In this document: piece by piece, positions 1 through 8,648 of the stretch | How the letters are laid out: each line of letters begins with the position of its first letter | Numbering within the stretch: the first letter of the stretch is position 1 | Assembly (NCBI RefSeq): GCF_017942085.1 | Contig: NZ_JAGKSP010000009.1 | Location: 186,001-250,000, forward strand | Direction of reading: 5' to 3' | Source: Paenibacillus lignilyticus | Lineage (GTDB): Bacteria; Bacillota; Bacilli; Paenibacillales; Paenibacillaceae | DNA length: 64,000 bases | Notes under the pieces: generated by a model | What the model was told of the DNA's origin: nothing | Database searches by the model: none | Seen by the model: only the letters and a program-made list of their open reading frames with translations | Made by a program: the position numbers and the translations under genes

Positions 1-399
1 ACCATCCTCTAATGCTTTATGAATGGCTTCCGTCCGAATTTCAATAATACGGGCACGCCCATATTGATTATCGGTTATAATGCCTGCGCCTCCGCCCGTC
101 AACGCAATCGCCGGGATCCCTGCACCACGCAACAGACTGCATAATAAAGCGGCGGAGATGATTTCTCCGCAACCCTGCAGCATATCACGTTCTTTAGCAG
201 GTAGTGAATCCCCATGATTGCGAATAAGCGAGAGAAGCGTGTCCGTTGCATAGGGATCGCCTTTTCTCCCCATTGCAGAGACGACAACGACGAGTCCATA
301 CTGTCGTTGCCGTTCCCGCTCAATATGTCCGATGACTAATTGTCTGGCTTCGTCCGAGGACAATGACGTCCCGCCGAACTTCTGAACGAGGATGCGCAT
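1..399 (-). CDS. dapG: aspartate kinase, N-terminal part (cut by window edge)
   Basis: Aspartokinase phosphorylates L-aspartate, the first step to lysine, diaminopimelate, threonine and methionine. The 133 visible residues carry the amino-acid kinase start KFGGTS (residues 7-12), the VVSAMG stretch (39-44) and TGGGAGIITD (101-110), all typical of the catalytic half. The C-terminal ACT regulatory domains lie outside the window. The start ATG at 399 has a GGAGGC ribosome site a few bases upstream. It follows asd in the dpaA-dpaB-asd-dapG order known from B. subtilis, where DapG is the diaminopimelate-inhibited isozyme; that assignment rests on gene order, because the regulatory part is not visible. 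Confidence 0.93.
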   Translation of the reverse strand, partial: MRILVQKFGGTSLSSDEARQLVIGHIERERQRQYGLVVVVSAMGRKGDPYATDTLLSLIRNHGDSLPAKERDMLQGCGEIISAALLCSLLRGAGIPAIALTGGGAGIITDNQYGRARIIEIRTEAIHKALEDG

Positions 400-479
400 T
401 CACAAGCCTCCGTATCCGAACGAGAACAACGTCGTCGAATCGTTAGCTTCCTGAACAACCTGCTTCTGTTGTGTAGTGT

Positions 480-1520
480 CTACTCTTTCTCAATGGCGAT
501 GTATTCTGCGATTTGTACAGCATTCCATGCTGCACCTTTGAGCAGATTATCGGAAACGATCCATAGATTCAAACCGCGTGCATGGCCTAGATCACGGCGA
601 AGCCGTCCAACGAAAACTTCAGGTTTGCCAGCCGCTTCGGTAGCCAGCGGATAACGTTGACCTGTAGGATCGTCGACAAGCTCGACACCCGGAGCTTCGG
701 CAATGAGCGACCTGACGTCTTCCAGTTCATAATCTTGTTTGAGCTCTACGTATACGGATTCTGAGTGACCATAAACGACAGGAATACGAACACATGTCGC
801 AGTTACGTCGATGGACTCATCATCCAAAATTTTCTTCGTTTCTCGAACCATCTTCATTTCTTCAAGCGTGTAACCATTGTCTTGGAACTTATCGATTTGC
901 GGAATCGCATTGAACGCAATCTGATGTTTCACCGGCAACGATCCTACCGGCAAAATATCCGGATTCACGTCATTGCCGTCCAAAACCTCGCGTGTCTGAC
1001 GCAGCATCTCGTCTATTGCACGGCTGCCTGCGCCGGAAACGGCTTGATAGGTGGAGACAATAATACGAGAAATACCGTATCGGTCTTGCAATGGCTTCAA
1101 CGCTGCAACCATCTGTATCGTCGAGCAATTCGGATTCGCGATGATCCCTTTGTGATCATTTACCTTATCGATATTAACCTCAGGTACGACTAGCGGCGTA
1201 TCCGGGTCCATCCGATAAGCATTCGTATTGTCGATGCAAACAGCGCCATGCTCGACAGCGTGGGGGGCAAGTGCCTTTGTCACATCGCCGCCCGCACTGA
1301 ACAAGGCGATTTCGATTCCTTTAAAGCTGTCCGGTGTAGCTTCCTCCACCGTAATTTCTTTTCCCTTGAACATGATCTTCGTACCTGCTGAACGTGCGGA
1401 AGACAGCAATTTCAGCTCAGCGATCGGAAAATCCCTTCTCTCGAGCAAACCAATGATTTGTTCTCCTACTGCGCCTGTCGCACCAACTACTGCGACGTTA
1501 AACAACTTCTGATTCGACAT
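480..1520 (-). CDS. asd: aspartate-semialdehyde dehydrogenase
   Basis: Reduces aspartyl phosphate to aspartate semialdehyde with NADPH, the branch point to diaminopimelate/dipicolinate and to homoserine. The 346-residue length fits the family. The nucleotide-binding loop GATGAVG is at residues 13-19, and the catalytic cysteine lies in ANPNCSTIQ (Cys132). The gene sits between dpaB and dapG with about 90 bp on each side and no terminator, so it is probably co-transcribed with them. This places the supply of cell-wall and spore-core precursor in one unit. The ATG at 1520 has a GGGGAG site about 12 bases upstream, rather far. Confidence 0.96.
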   Translation of the reverse strand: MSNQKLFNVAVVGATGAVGEQIIGLLERRDFPIAELKLLSSARSAGTKIMFKGKEITVEEATPDSFKGIEIALFSAGGDVTKALAPHAVEHGAVCIDNTNAYRMDPDTPLVVPEVNIDKVNDHKGIIANPNCSTIQMVAALKPLQDRYGISRIIVSTYQAVSGAGSRAIDEMLRQTREVLDGNDVNPDILPVGSLPVKHQIAFNAIPQIDKFQDNGYTLEEMKMVRETKKILDDESIDVTATCVRIPVVYGHSESVYVELKQDYELEDVRSLIAEAPGVELVDDPTGQRYPLATEAAGKPEVFVGRLRRDLGHARGLNLWIVSDNLLKGAAWNAVQIAEYIAIEKE

Positions 1521-1613
1521 GCTGGTTGTTGTCTCCCCTCAAAAAAGAACGTCCGTCAAGGCTTGCTCCGATTACATCTGAATTCGTAAAATCGAGACTT
1601 TTCTGCTTACAAA

Positions 1614-2201
1614 TTAAGAACGTTCAATCAATAAAGGCTGCAGCTGTTTACCCAGTAATGCGGCTTCGCATGCCTCAGGTACGAGCTCCATTTTGGCGAC
1701 AAGCGAGTTGGGCTTCTGAATGGGATTATCCTGCCCGAAGGGTACAAAATAAACGTTTTTACAAACTAAAAGTTTTGCAATGTTAGCGGCGTTTAAGCCG
1801 AGACCGTCATTCGTCGAGATGGCGAGAACAAGCGGACGTTGATTGCGCATTTGCGCTTTCGCAGCCATGAGTACAGGGCTATCAGTCATCGCATTGGCGA
1901 GTTTACTTGTCGTATTGCCCGTGCAAGGTGCAATAACAAGAACGTCGAGCAGTTTAGACGGCCCCAGGGGCTCAGCATCGACGATTGTCGAAATAATTTC
2001 ATTGCCAGTGATGGACTTTAGCTGCCGCTGCCACTCTGCCGCAGTTCCAAATCGCGTATCCGTAGTAATCAGTGTTTGCGTCACGATTGGAACAACATTC
2101 GCTCCCTCGTCAACAAACCGCTGAATGACCGGCATGACCTCTGCAAACGTACAGTGAGAACCGGAGAGCGCATAGCCCACCGTTTTGCCTTGCCATTTCA
2201 T
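1614..2201 (-). CDS. dpaB: dipicolinate synthase subunit B
   Basis: Second subunit of dipicolinate synthase (SpoVFB), which makes the calcium-chelating dipicolinic acid of the spore core in the mother cell. The 195-residue protein is a flavoprotein-like fold: MKWQGKTVGYALSGSHC at the start and an ...APCTGNTTSKLANAMTDSPV... segment (about residues 92-111) match that family. Its ATG overlaps the dpaA stop codon (ATGA), so the two subunits are likely translated together. Presence of dpaA and dpaB indicates an endospore former. Expression is expected from a sigma-K promoter by family knowledge, but none was clear in the sequence. Confidence 0.95.
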   Translation of the reverse strand: MKWQGKTVGYALSGSHCTFAEVMPVIQRFVDEGANVVPIVTQTLITTDTRFGTAAEWQRQLKSITGNEIISTIVDAEPLGPSKLLDVLVIAPCTGNTTSKLANAMTDSPVLMAAKAQMRNQRPLVLAISTNDGLGLNAANIAKLLVCKNVYFVPFGQDNPIQKPNSLVAKMELVPEACEAALLGKQLQPLLIERS

Positions 2202-3097
2202 TGCTCATTCCCCCGTTGCCTGAAATCTTCCTCAATCAATCGACTTAAACAATCCGCAATGATACGTCCAGCGGTTTTGGGTGCGACGATTCCTGGTAGG
2301 CCGGGGGCGAGCAACGCTTTAATTCCGCGCTTCTCGGCAAAGCGGAAATCCGTTCCGCCGGGCTTCGAAGCGAGGTCTATAATGACCGCTCGCGATGGCA
2401 AATTTGCTATAATTTGCGCTGTGACTATCATAGTCGGAATTGTATTAAAAAGCAAGTCAATATTCCCTACAAACTGCTGTAATTGCTTGATGTAGAAGGG
2501 CTCGAACCCCATCTCATAAGCTCTTGCAAAATGCTCCTCGCGGCGCACGCCTACCTTCACTTTTGCCCCAAGTCCTTGCAAGGTGCGTGCCAATGTAAAT
2601 CCAGTTCTGCCGATACCGAGCACCATGCAGGATGAACCGTGAATGGTGATATCCGTGTTCTGAATCGCCATCATGACGGCACCTTCCGCTGTCGGGATCG
2701 AGTTATAAATGGCGACATCATCGCGGTCGAACAATTCAACAAGCCGAATCGCATATTTAGCGCATAAATTCCGCAAATATGGCTTTGCCATCCCCGTATA
2801 CACGGTGCAATGCTTCGGTAAACGTGCAACATAATCATCAGTCAGCACTAATTCGCGGTCACTGAAAACAGCAATGATTTTGCCGTCATCGTCCGTTCCG
2901 ACGGCCGGCAGCACCAGCGCATCAGCAGTCGCGAACAAATCCTCGCTGAGCTCGGCGCGCACCGCTCCGTCCAGTGAGGAATGCAGCTGATCAAAGCCCG
3001 CAACCGTAACCGATGCATCGAGCTCGGTCAGCTTCCGGATGACCTCAAGCCCCCGAGCGTCGCCGCCAAGAAGCAAGACCTGAACCCCTGTCAACAT
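2198..3097 (-). CDS. dpaA: dipicolinate synthase subunit A
   Basis: NAD(P)-dependent subunit of dipicolinate synthase (SpoVFA), acting on a dihydrodipicolinate-pathway intermediate in the sporulating mother cell. The protein has 299 residues. A Rossmann loop VLGIGRTGFTLA lies at about residues 159-170, followed by a basic strand end (VGVRR) suggesting NADP use. A ribosome site AAGGAG stands 10 bases before the ATG. It is the first gene of the dpaA-dpaB-asd-dapG unit, and the 307 bp upstream hold a 47-bp tandem repeat and the dut terminator. The ymxH gene found before it in B. subtilis is absent. Confidence 0.95.
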   Translation of the reverse strand: MLTGVQVLLLGGDARGLEVIRKLTELDASVTVAGFDQLHSSLDGAVRAELSEDLFATADALVLPAVGTDDDGKIIAVFSDRELVLTDDYVARLPKHCTVYTGMAKPYLRNLCAKYAIRLVELFDRDDVAIYNSIPTAEGAVMMAIQNTDITIHGSSCMVLGIGRTGFTLARTLQGLGAKVKVGVRREEHFARAYEMGFEPFYIKQLQQFVGNIDLLFNTIPTMIVTAQIIANLPSRAVIIDLASKPGGTDFRFAEKRGIKALLAPGLPGIVAPKTAGRIIADCLSRLIEEDFRQRGNEQ

Positions 3098-3115
3098 AAG
3101 GGTATCACTCCTTTC

Positions 3116-3209
3116 CTACTGTAACCGTTAGACGCGTAAGCATCGCGGCTCGGTTAGCAGCACTACTGTAACCGTTAGACGCGTAAGCATCGCGGCCCGG
3201 TTAACAGCA
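3116..3209. repeat. 47-bp tandem direct repeat, two copies
   Basis: Copy one is 3116-3162 and copy two 3163-3209. They begin with CTACTGTAACCGTTAGACGC and differ at only two positions (a T/C and a G/A change). About nine further bases after copy two (TCTCTGTAAC) resemble the start of a third, decayed copy. The array ends just upstream of the dpaA ribosome site, so it lies in or next to the expected promoter or leader of the dipicolinate operon. Function unknown. Confidence 0.9.
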
Positions 3210-3330
3210 TCTCTGTAACTGCCCCAGCGCCTTCCGTCAAGGCAACCCAAATGACAGTATGCGCACTTGGTTATAGACCATCTTATGCATCCGCCCAGAG
3301 CGGGGTGAAAATGAAATTCGGGCCGCCATT

Positions 3331-3370
3331 AAACGCAAAAGAGCACCGAGGCTGCTGCCTCGGTGCTCTT
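3331..3370 (-). terminator. intrinsic terminator after dut
   Basis: A perfect 14-bp stem (3339-3352 with 3357-3370) and a 4-base loop are followed on the minus strand by a T-rich tail (TTTTGCGTTT). It lies about 35 bp after the dut stop codon and should end the pnp-ylxY-mlpA-dut transcript before dpaA. Confidence 0.9.
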
Positions 3371-3404
3371 CTCGCAATAAATATATAATTTCTGCTTTTT
3401 CGGG

Positions 3405-3848
3405 TTACACGCCTGTATGGCCAAAGCCGCCTGCACCGCGCACGGTATCCGGCAGCTCATCCACCTCGGTAATGGCTACATCAGGCACGATTTGGAACAG
3501 CATCTGCGCAATGCGCTCCCCGCGCTCAATGGTAAACGGCTCTTGCCCCAAATTAACCAGCAGCACCTTTACCTCGCCGCGGTAATCGGCATCGATTGTC
3601 CCGGGTGAATTCAAGCATGTTATCCCATGTTTGTAGGCAAGCCCGCTTCTTGGACGGATTTGCGCTTCCAGTTCTGCGGGCATTGCCATCGAGAACCCCG
3701 TCGGGATGAGCTTGCGCTCTCCCGGGTTCAAGATGACAGGCTCGTTAACTGCCGCTTGAAGATCGAATCCCGCCGCAAGCTCTGACATCTTGCGCGGCAG
3801 TGCGATTTCTTCACTGCCTGGCAGTCTTTTAAATAACACTTGAAACAA
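3405..3848 (-). CDS. dut: dUTP diphosphatase
   Basis: Hydrolyses dUTP to dUMP and pyrophosphate, keeping uracil out of DNA and feeding thymidylate synthesis. Trimeric dUTPase motifs are present in order: AAGFDLQA, RPRSGLAYKHG, GTIDADYRGE (with the catalytic Asp), RIAQMLF and the C-terminal arm RGAGGFGHTG, where the usual serine before TG is a histidine. The best start is TTG at 3848, with GGGAGGG six bases upstream, giving 147 residues; this makes a 20-bp overlap with the end of mlpA. A longer in-frame reading to 3908 has no ribosome site. The cellular dut is not at this place in B. subtilis. Confidence 0.93.
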   Translation of the reverse strand: MFQVLFKRLPGSEEIALPRKMSELAAGFDLQAAVNEPVILNPGERKLIPTGFSMAMPAELEAQIRPRSGLAYKHGITCLNSPGTIDADYRGEVKVLLVNLGQEPFTIERGERIAQMLFQIVPDVAITEVDELPDTVRGAGGFGHTGV

Positions 3849-5094
3849 GTGAATCCCTCCCGATTGACGCTGCTGCTTTATCGTTGCTGCCGACCATCGC
3901 CACGGCAAAAGGAACGGATAGCATTCGTTTCGTTACGTCTTGAATATCCTTCATATCGACATCATCAATGCGCTTCAACATTTCATCCAGCGTATAGTGA
4001 CGGCCGAGCATCAGCTCGTTCTTGCCGAGTCGATTCATTCGGCTTGACGTGCTTTCGAGGCTAAGAATCAGACTTCCTTTCAGCTGCTCCTTACCACGGT
4101 GCAATTCAGTATCCGTTAAGCCTTTAACGGCCAAATCATGCATTTGAGCCATCGTCAACTCCAGCACTTCTTTCGTTTGCTTAGGCGCTGTCCCTGCATA
4201 AACGGTAAACAATCCGCTGTCTGCGTAAGATGTGTGATAGGAATAAACCGAATACGCAAGTCCGCGTTTCTCGCGAATTTCTTGGAACAGTCTGGAGCTC
4301 ATGCCTCCGCCAACCGCATTGTTCAGCAAAATCATCGCATACAGCTGCGGATCTGCAATGGAACAGCCCGGGAACGAGATACAAATATGGTTTTGCTCGG
4401 TCTTCTTCTTATGGAACAAGTATTGCCCGCTAAAGGTTGGAGTGGAAACCGCAGTTTCCGTTCCGTTATTTTGGAAGCCGCCGAAATGTTTCTCCAGCAG
4501 CTCGATCAGCGCTTTTTCTTCCACATTGCCTGCCACACTAATGACGGTGTTGTCGATTCGATACTGGCTCTTCATATAACCGCGCAGCGAGTCCCCGTCC
4601 ATGGCACTTAAACGCTCTTCCAGACCAAGAATGGAATAAGCAAGCGGGTGATCCCCGTAAGCGGCACGCGACGCTTCATCATGTACTTTATCATCGGGTG
4701 TATCTTCATACATCGAAATTTCTTCGAGAATGACGTTTTTCTCTTTTGCCAATTCTCCCGCGTCCATTTGTGAATTGAAGAACATGTCTGCTAACGCATC
4801 CACGGCGATTGGCAAATGCTGATCCAATACTTTGGCAAAATAACAAGTGTATTCTTTGGCCGTAAACGCATTGACATTCCCGCCGATACCATCGAAAAGA
4901 TCCGCGATATCTTTAGCGCTGTGACGTTCCGTTCCTTTAAACAACATGTGCTCGATAAAATGGGAAATGCCATTATTCTCCGGCGATTCATTTCGCGAGC
5001 CGGTCTTGACCCAAATTCCAAAGGCCACCGATCGGAATGTCGGTATGTATTCTACTACGACGCGCAAACCATTGCTAAGGGTATAGTTATTCAA
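3829..5094 (-). CDS. mlpA: M16 family zinc peptidase
   Basis: A processing-peptidase-like metalloprotease of the pitrilysin family (B. subtilis MlpA/YmxG). The inverted zinc motif HFIEH is at residues 45-49 and the distal glutamate is probably in VILEEISMYED (about residue 125), so the enzyme looks active. A second, non-catalytic M16 half follows (421 residues in total). Translation starts at TTG 5094 behind AGGAGG. Located between ylxY and dut, as in related genomes; the physiological substrate is not established from the sequence. Confidence 0.93.
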   Translation of the reverse strand: MNNYTLSNGLRVVVEYIPTFRSVAFGIWVKTGSRNESPENNGISHFIEHMLFKGTERHSAKDIADLFDGIGGNVNAFTAKEYTCYFAKVLDQHLPIAVDALADMFFNSQMDAGELAKEKNVILEEISMYEDTPDDKVHDEASRAAYGDHPLAYSILGLEERLSAMDGDSLRGYMKSQYRIDNTVISVAGNVEEKALIELLEKHFGGFQNNGTETAVSTPTFSGQYLFHKKKTEQNHICISFPGCSIADPQLYAMILLNNAVGGGMSSRLFQEIREKRGLAYSVYSYHTSYADSGLFTVYAGTAPKQTKEVLELTMAQMHDLAVKGLTDTELHRGKEQLKGSLILSLESTSSRMNRLGKNELMLGRHYTLDEMLKRIDDVDMKDIQDVTKRMLSVPFAVAMVGSNDKAAASIGRDSLVSSVI

Positions 5095-5168
5095 TTCGGT
5101 TCCTCCTACACGTTTTCTGCTGCTTCTTCTCCACCTAGCAGAAATACAATGACTTCACTATAACAAAA

Positions 5169-6164
5169 TTATGGTCTTGCCTCAACTAATGAGGTTCTCT
5201 TGGAGGAAAGCGTCTCGCTTACCGTGCCGAGCATAAGCCCTTTCTGCTTGATTGCGGTTATCATCCCTTGAAGCGCAGCACTCGATGAATCCGTCGGATG
5301 CATCAGGATGAGCGATCCGGGCTCTACGCGAGTGCGGACCTTGCGAATGATCGAATACGCAGGCGGATGCATCCAGTCTACCGTATCGAGCGTCCAGAGG
5401 ACGGTTTTGAGCCCCTGCTCCGCTGCCACATCAACCGTCATTTGGTTATAGTCCCCGGAAGGCGGCGCGAACCACTTGTTCGTGACATTCAAGGTCGACT
5501 TAAGGAGCGCTTCGGTCTTTGCAATTTGATTATATGCAGAACGCCGATCAAGTTGACTCATCTTTGGATGCGTATAGGCGTGATTCGAGATTTCATGTCC
5601 CTCTGCTTGAATCTGCTTAGCGACATCGGTATTTTTCTTGAGCCACGACCCATCGAAGAAGAACGTAGCTTTTACGTTTTCCTTCCTCAGCGTGTTCAGC
5701 ATGGACGAAATGTATTCATTGCCCCAAGCAACATTGATCATTAGCGCTACCATAGGTTTGTTTGGATTGCCTTTATAAATGGGAACCCGTCCAAGGTCAT
5801 CCAAACTAATTTTCGGTTCTACTTCTTTGTATACAAACCGAATAGGCTCGCTCTCCGGGGCATTCTCCATGAGCCGATAGGTTTTGTCCACATCAATCTC
5901 GAGCCCGTTATAGCCCGGTATCGCTTTCCATACCCGATCCACTCTCGCGTCGACCGGTGCTATACGCTTCTTCTCTGCCTCCAATTGAATCGTATCCAGG
6001 AGCGCCGAATTCGTACCGGAAAATGCGTATAGCGTTGGTACAAAAGCCTCACGGTCTCCATGCTTAAGTAGCATCACATAATCATTGAGCGGGCTATTAA
6101 GCCTTACAAACAAAATCAGTGTAAGCATGACTGATGCCATGACGATTGCTTTTTTCAGCTTCAT
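5169..6164 (-). CDS. ylxY: YlxY-type polysaccharide deacetylase-like protein
   Basis: NodB-fold protein with an N-terminal signal anchor (residues 5-20) and the deacetylase domain from about residue 135 to 320. The second zinc motif HAYTH (195-199) is kept. The first motif, normally TFDDG, reads INVAWG (143-148), so both the catalytic-base and a metal-binding aspartate are missing. That suggests a weak or inactive enzyme, perhaps a binding protein for peptidoglycan. ATG 6164 has GGGTGGG nine bases upstream; the two ATG codons at 6194/6191 lack a ribosome site. It follows the pnp terminator and precedes mlpA as in B. subtilis. Confidence 0.88.
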   Translation of the reverse strand: MKLKKAIVMASVMLTLILFVRLNSPLNDYVMLLKHGDREAFVPTLYAFSGTNSALLDTIQLEAEKKRIAPVDARVDRVWKAIPGYNGLEIDVDKTYRLMENAPESEPIRFVYKEVEPKISLDDLGRVPIYKGNPNKPMVALMINVAWGNEYISSMLNTLRKENVKATFFFDGSWLKKNTDVAKQIQAEGHEISNHAYTHPKMSQLDRRSAYNQIAKTEALLKSTLNVTNKWFAPPSGDYNQMTVDVAAEQGLKTVLWTLDTVDWMHPPAYSIIRKVRTRVEPGSLILMHPTDSSSAALQGMITAIKQKGLMLGTVSETLSSKRTSLVEARP

Positions 6165-6244
6165 AGGAGCTGTCCCACCCTTCTCCTTCATCATATTATG
6201 GCTAGGCCCACTTTATGAGAAGAAGCGAAGAACATCGATGCAAC

Positions 6245-6276
6245 AAAAAAAGAGACAGATGCTGTCATCTGTCTCT
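6245..6276 (-). terminator. intrinsic terminator after pnp
   Basis: An 11-bp perfect stem (6251-6261 with 6266-6276), loop of four, followed on the minus strand by six T residues. It stands 25 bp after the pnp stop codon. Confidence 0.93.
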
Positions 6277-6301
6277 AACTTCGTATCTGCCCTCGCATTC
6301 C

Positions 6302-8407
6302 TTAGGACTGCTGAGCAGGAACCTCTGGAGTCAGAACCGCTTTGCGGGACAAGTTGATGCGGCCTTGTTGGTCGATTTCCGTTACTTTAACGGTAATTTG
6401 ATCGCCGATTTTCAAGACATCTTCAACCTTCGCAACACGCTCTGTGGAGATCTGTGAAATATGAACCAAACCATCTTTATTCGGCAAAATCTCAACGAAG
6501 CAGCCGAATTTCTCGATCCGTTTTACTGTACCGAGGTAAACCTCGCCTACAACGACTTCGCGAACGATGCCTTCGATGATTTGTTTTGCGCGCTCATTCG
6601 CTTCTGCGTTGGAAGAAGCAATGAAGACTGTTCCATCTTGCTCGATATCGATTTTCACGCCGGTCTCATCAATGATTTTATTGATGATCTTACCGCCGGA
6701 GCCGATAACGTCACGGATTTTGTCCGGATGGATCTTCATAATGACGATCTTCGGTGCATATTGCGACAGGCTCGTACGAGGTGTTTGCATGACTTCATTC
6801 ATTTTACCTAGAATGTGCAAACGGCCTACACGTGCTTGCTCCAAGGATTGCGAGAGGATCGCACGATCGATACCGTCGATTTTGATATCCATTTGAATGG
6901 CAGTTACGCCTGCTGCCGTACCGGCAACTTTAAAGTCCATATCGCCGAGGTGATCTTCCATCCCTTGAATATCCGAGAGAATGGAGAAGTGATCGCCGTC
7001 TTTGATTAGACCCATTGCGATACCTGCTACAGGTGCTTTGATTGGAACGCCTGCATCCATCATGGCAAGTGTGCTTGCGCAGATACTTGCTTGGCTGGTG
7101 GAGCCGTTCGATTCCAATACTTCGGAAACGAGACGGATCGTATACGGGAATTCCGTTTCATTCGGAATGACTTTGGACAATGCGCGCTCGCCAAGAGCAC
7201 CGTGACCGATTTCACGACGGCCCGGAGGACGCAGCGGTCTGGCTTCCCCTACACTGAACGGAGGGAAGTTATAGTGATGCATGAAGCGTTTCGTTTCGGT
7301 CAGATCGATACCATCGAGAATTTGCACGTCGCCAAGTGCGCCAAGCGTACAAATGCTTAGTGCTTGCGTTTGTCCACGTGTGAACAACCCGGAACCATGC
7401 GTACGTGGCAGCAAGGCAACATCACATTCGATCGGGCGGATTTCGCTCAGAGCTCGTCCGTCCGGACGAATCTTATCATGCGTGATCAAACGACGAACTT
7501 CTTCTTTCACGATATCGTAAAGAACTTCCTTTACATCGCCAAGAAGCTCAGGCGTTTCCGCATATTCCGCTTCAAAGTGAGCGATCGTATCCGCATTCAC
7601 AACGTCAATCGCTTCTTGACGAGCATGCTTCTCCGCAATGCTGACTGCTTCAACAAGACGTGTTTTCGCGTAGGCGCGAACAGCCTCATTCACCGCAGCA
7701 TCCACTGTATGTAGCTTCACTTCAACCTTCGGTTTGCCTGCAAGAGCTTGAAGCTCTTCAATTGTAGCGACAATACGTTTGATTTCATCGTGTCCGAACA
7801 TGATGGCTTCGAGGATGACATCCTCCGGTACTTCGTTTGCTTCCGCTTCAACCATCATAATCGCATCTTTTGTACCTGAAACTACAACGTGAACGTCGCT
7901 CTTCGTTTCTTGATCAACCGTTGGGTTAATGATGAATTGACCATCGATACGGCCAACGATTACGCCGCCAATCGGTCCGTTGAACGGAATATCAGACAGC
8001 GTTAACGCTGCCGATGTACCGATCATCGCTGCGATTTCCGGTGTGCAGTTTTGATCCACGCTCATGACGATGTTGGCAATCTGAACTTCGTTACGGAAGC
8101 CTTCCGGGAATAGCGGACGAATCGGACGGTCGGTCAAACGGCTCGCCAGAATCGCTTTCTCACTTGGACGTCCTTCACGTTTAATGAAGCCGCCCGGAAT
8201 TTTACCTACGGCATACAGACGCTCTTCATAATTGACTGTCAGCGGGAAAAAGTCCAGATTCTTCGGTTCGCTGGACGATACCACCGTACACAAGACTACA
8301 GTTTCACCGTATTTCACGGTTACTGCTGCGTTTGCTTGTTTTGCCAGACGACCCGTCTCCAGAATAAACGGTCGGCCGCCGAGCGTTGTTTCTACACGAT
8401 GCAGCAT
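6302..8407 (-). CDS. pnp: polynucleotide phosphorylase
   Basis: Phosphorolytic 3'-to-5' exoribonuclease of mRNA decay. The 701-residue protein contains the two RNase PH-like core halves (the second with the GRREIGHGAL signature), the linking alpha domain, then KH (IRDVIGSGGKIINKI) and S1 (GEVYLGTVKRIEKFGCFVE) RNA-binding domains at the C-terminus. ATG 8407 is preceded by AAGGAGGAATA; the reading frame extends 12 codons further upstream without a ribosome site. It lies downstream of rpsO with a partial terminator between, and is followed by its own terminator. Confidence 0.97.
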   Translation of the reverse strand: MLHRVETTLGGRPFILETGRLAKQANAAVTVKYGETVVLCTVVSSSEPKNLDFFPLTVNYEERLYAVGKIPGGFIKREGRPSEKAILASRLTDRPIRPLFPEGFRNEVQIANIVMSVDQNCTPEIAAMIGTSAALTLSDIPFNGPIGGVIVGRIDGQFIINPTVDQETKSDVHVVVSGTKDAIMMVEAEANEVPEDVILEAIMFGHDEIKRIVATIEELQALAGKPKVEVKLHTVDAAVNEAVRAYAKTRLVEAVSIAEKHARQEAIDVVNADTIAHFEAEYAETPELLGDVKEVLYDIVKEEVRRLITHDKIRPDGRALSEIRPIECDVALLPRTHGSGLFTRGQTQALSICTLGALGDVQILDGIDLTETKRFMHHYNFPPFSVGEARPLRPPGRREIGHGALGERALSKVIPNETEFPYTIRLVSEVLESNGSTSQASICASTLAMMDAGVPIKAPVAGIAMGLIKDGDHFSILSDIQGMEDHLGDMDFKVAGTAAGVTAIQMDIKIDGIDRAILSQSLEQARVGRLHILGKMNEVMQTPRTSLSQYAPKIVIMKIHPDKIRDVIGSGGKIINKIIDETGVKIDIEQDGTVFIASSNAEANERAKQIIEGIVREVVVGEVYLGTVKRIEKFGCFVEILPNKDGLVHISQISTERVAKVEDVLKIGDQITVKVTEIDQQGRINLSRKAVLTPEVPAQQS

Positions 8408-8527
8408 ATTATTCCTCCTTAACTGCAAGCCGCTACATCCCACCCGGGATGCTCAGCTGTCAGGTTTCGTTAATTTCCATGCGCAAACTTACATACCAAA
8501 AACTGCTGTAAAATTACCTATAAGAAA

Positions 8528-8543
8528 AGCTCCGAATGGAGCT
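8528..8543 (-). terminator. small hairpin in the rpsO-pnp gap
   Basis: A 6-bp stem (AGCTCC/GGAGCT) with a four-base loop, followed on the minus strand by TTTCTTAT. It could be a weak terminator or a processing site in the pnp leader. In B. subtilis and E. coli the pnp leader is structured and controls stability, but no similarity beyond a hairpin can be claimed. Confidence 0.4.
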
Positions 8544-8574
8544 GTTCAAAAACATTATGTATGCTTTATTTACA

Positions 8575-8635
8575 AAAAGCAACCCAGTGCAGCTGAGCCT
8601 GGAATCCCAGGCGGCTTGACAACCAGGTTGCTTTT
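8575..8635 (-). terminator. terminator after rpsO
   Basis: An outer 10-bp stem (8575-8584 with 8626-8635, AAAAGCAACC/GGTTGCTTTT) encloses an inner 6-bp hairpin (8597-8602 with 8607-8612). The minus-strand arm ends in TTTTTG. It lies directly after rpsO, so the S15 message is probably mostly terminated here with some read-through into pnp. Confidence 0.75.
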
Positions 8636-8648
8636 ATCCCCGCATCTA

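Larger units (their letters stand above)
3098..3404. other. intergenic region between dut and dpaA
   Basis: No gene is supported in these 307 bp. From left to right it holds the dpaA ribosome site, a 47-bp tandem duplication (3116-3209), a stretch of about 125 bp with no recognised element, and the strong terminator after dut (3331-3370). The dpaA promoter must lie in this interval if the operon is independent of dut, but no convincing sigma-K or sigma-A pair could be picked. Confidence 0.6.

Noticed and set aside
1521..1613. Palindrome GAACGTTC at the end of dpaB as an operator
   Set aside because: Too short, overlaps coding sequence, and does not fit the LexA pattern, which has a four-base spacer.
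3210..3330. Possible sigma-A or sigma-K promoter before dpaA
   Set aside because: TTGACG with a TACAGA-like -10 at 17 bp, and a CATACTGTC sequence, were seen, but neither fits its consensus well enough to report as a promoter.
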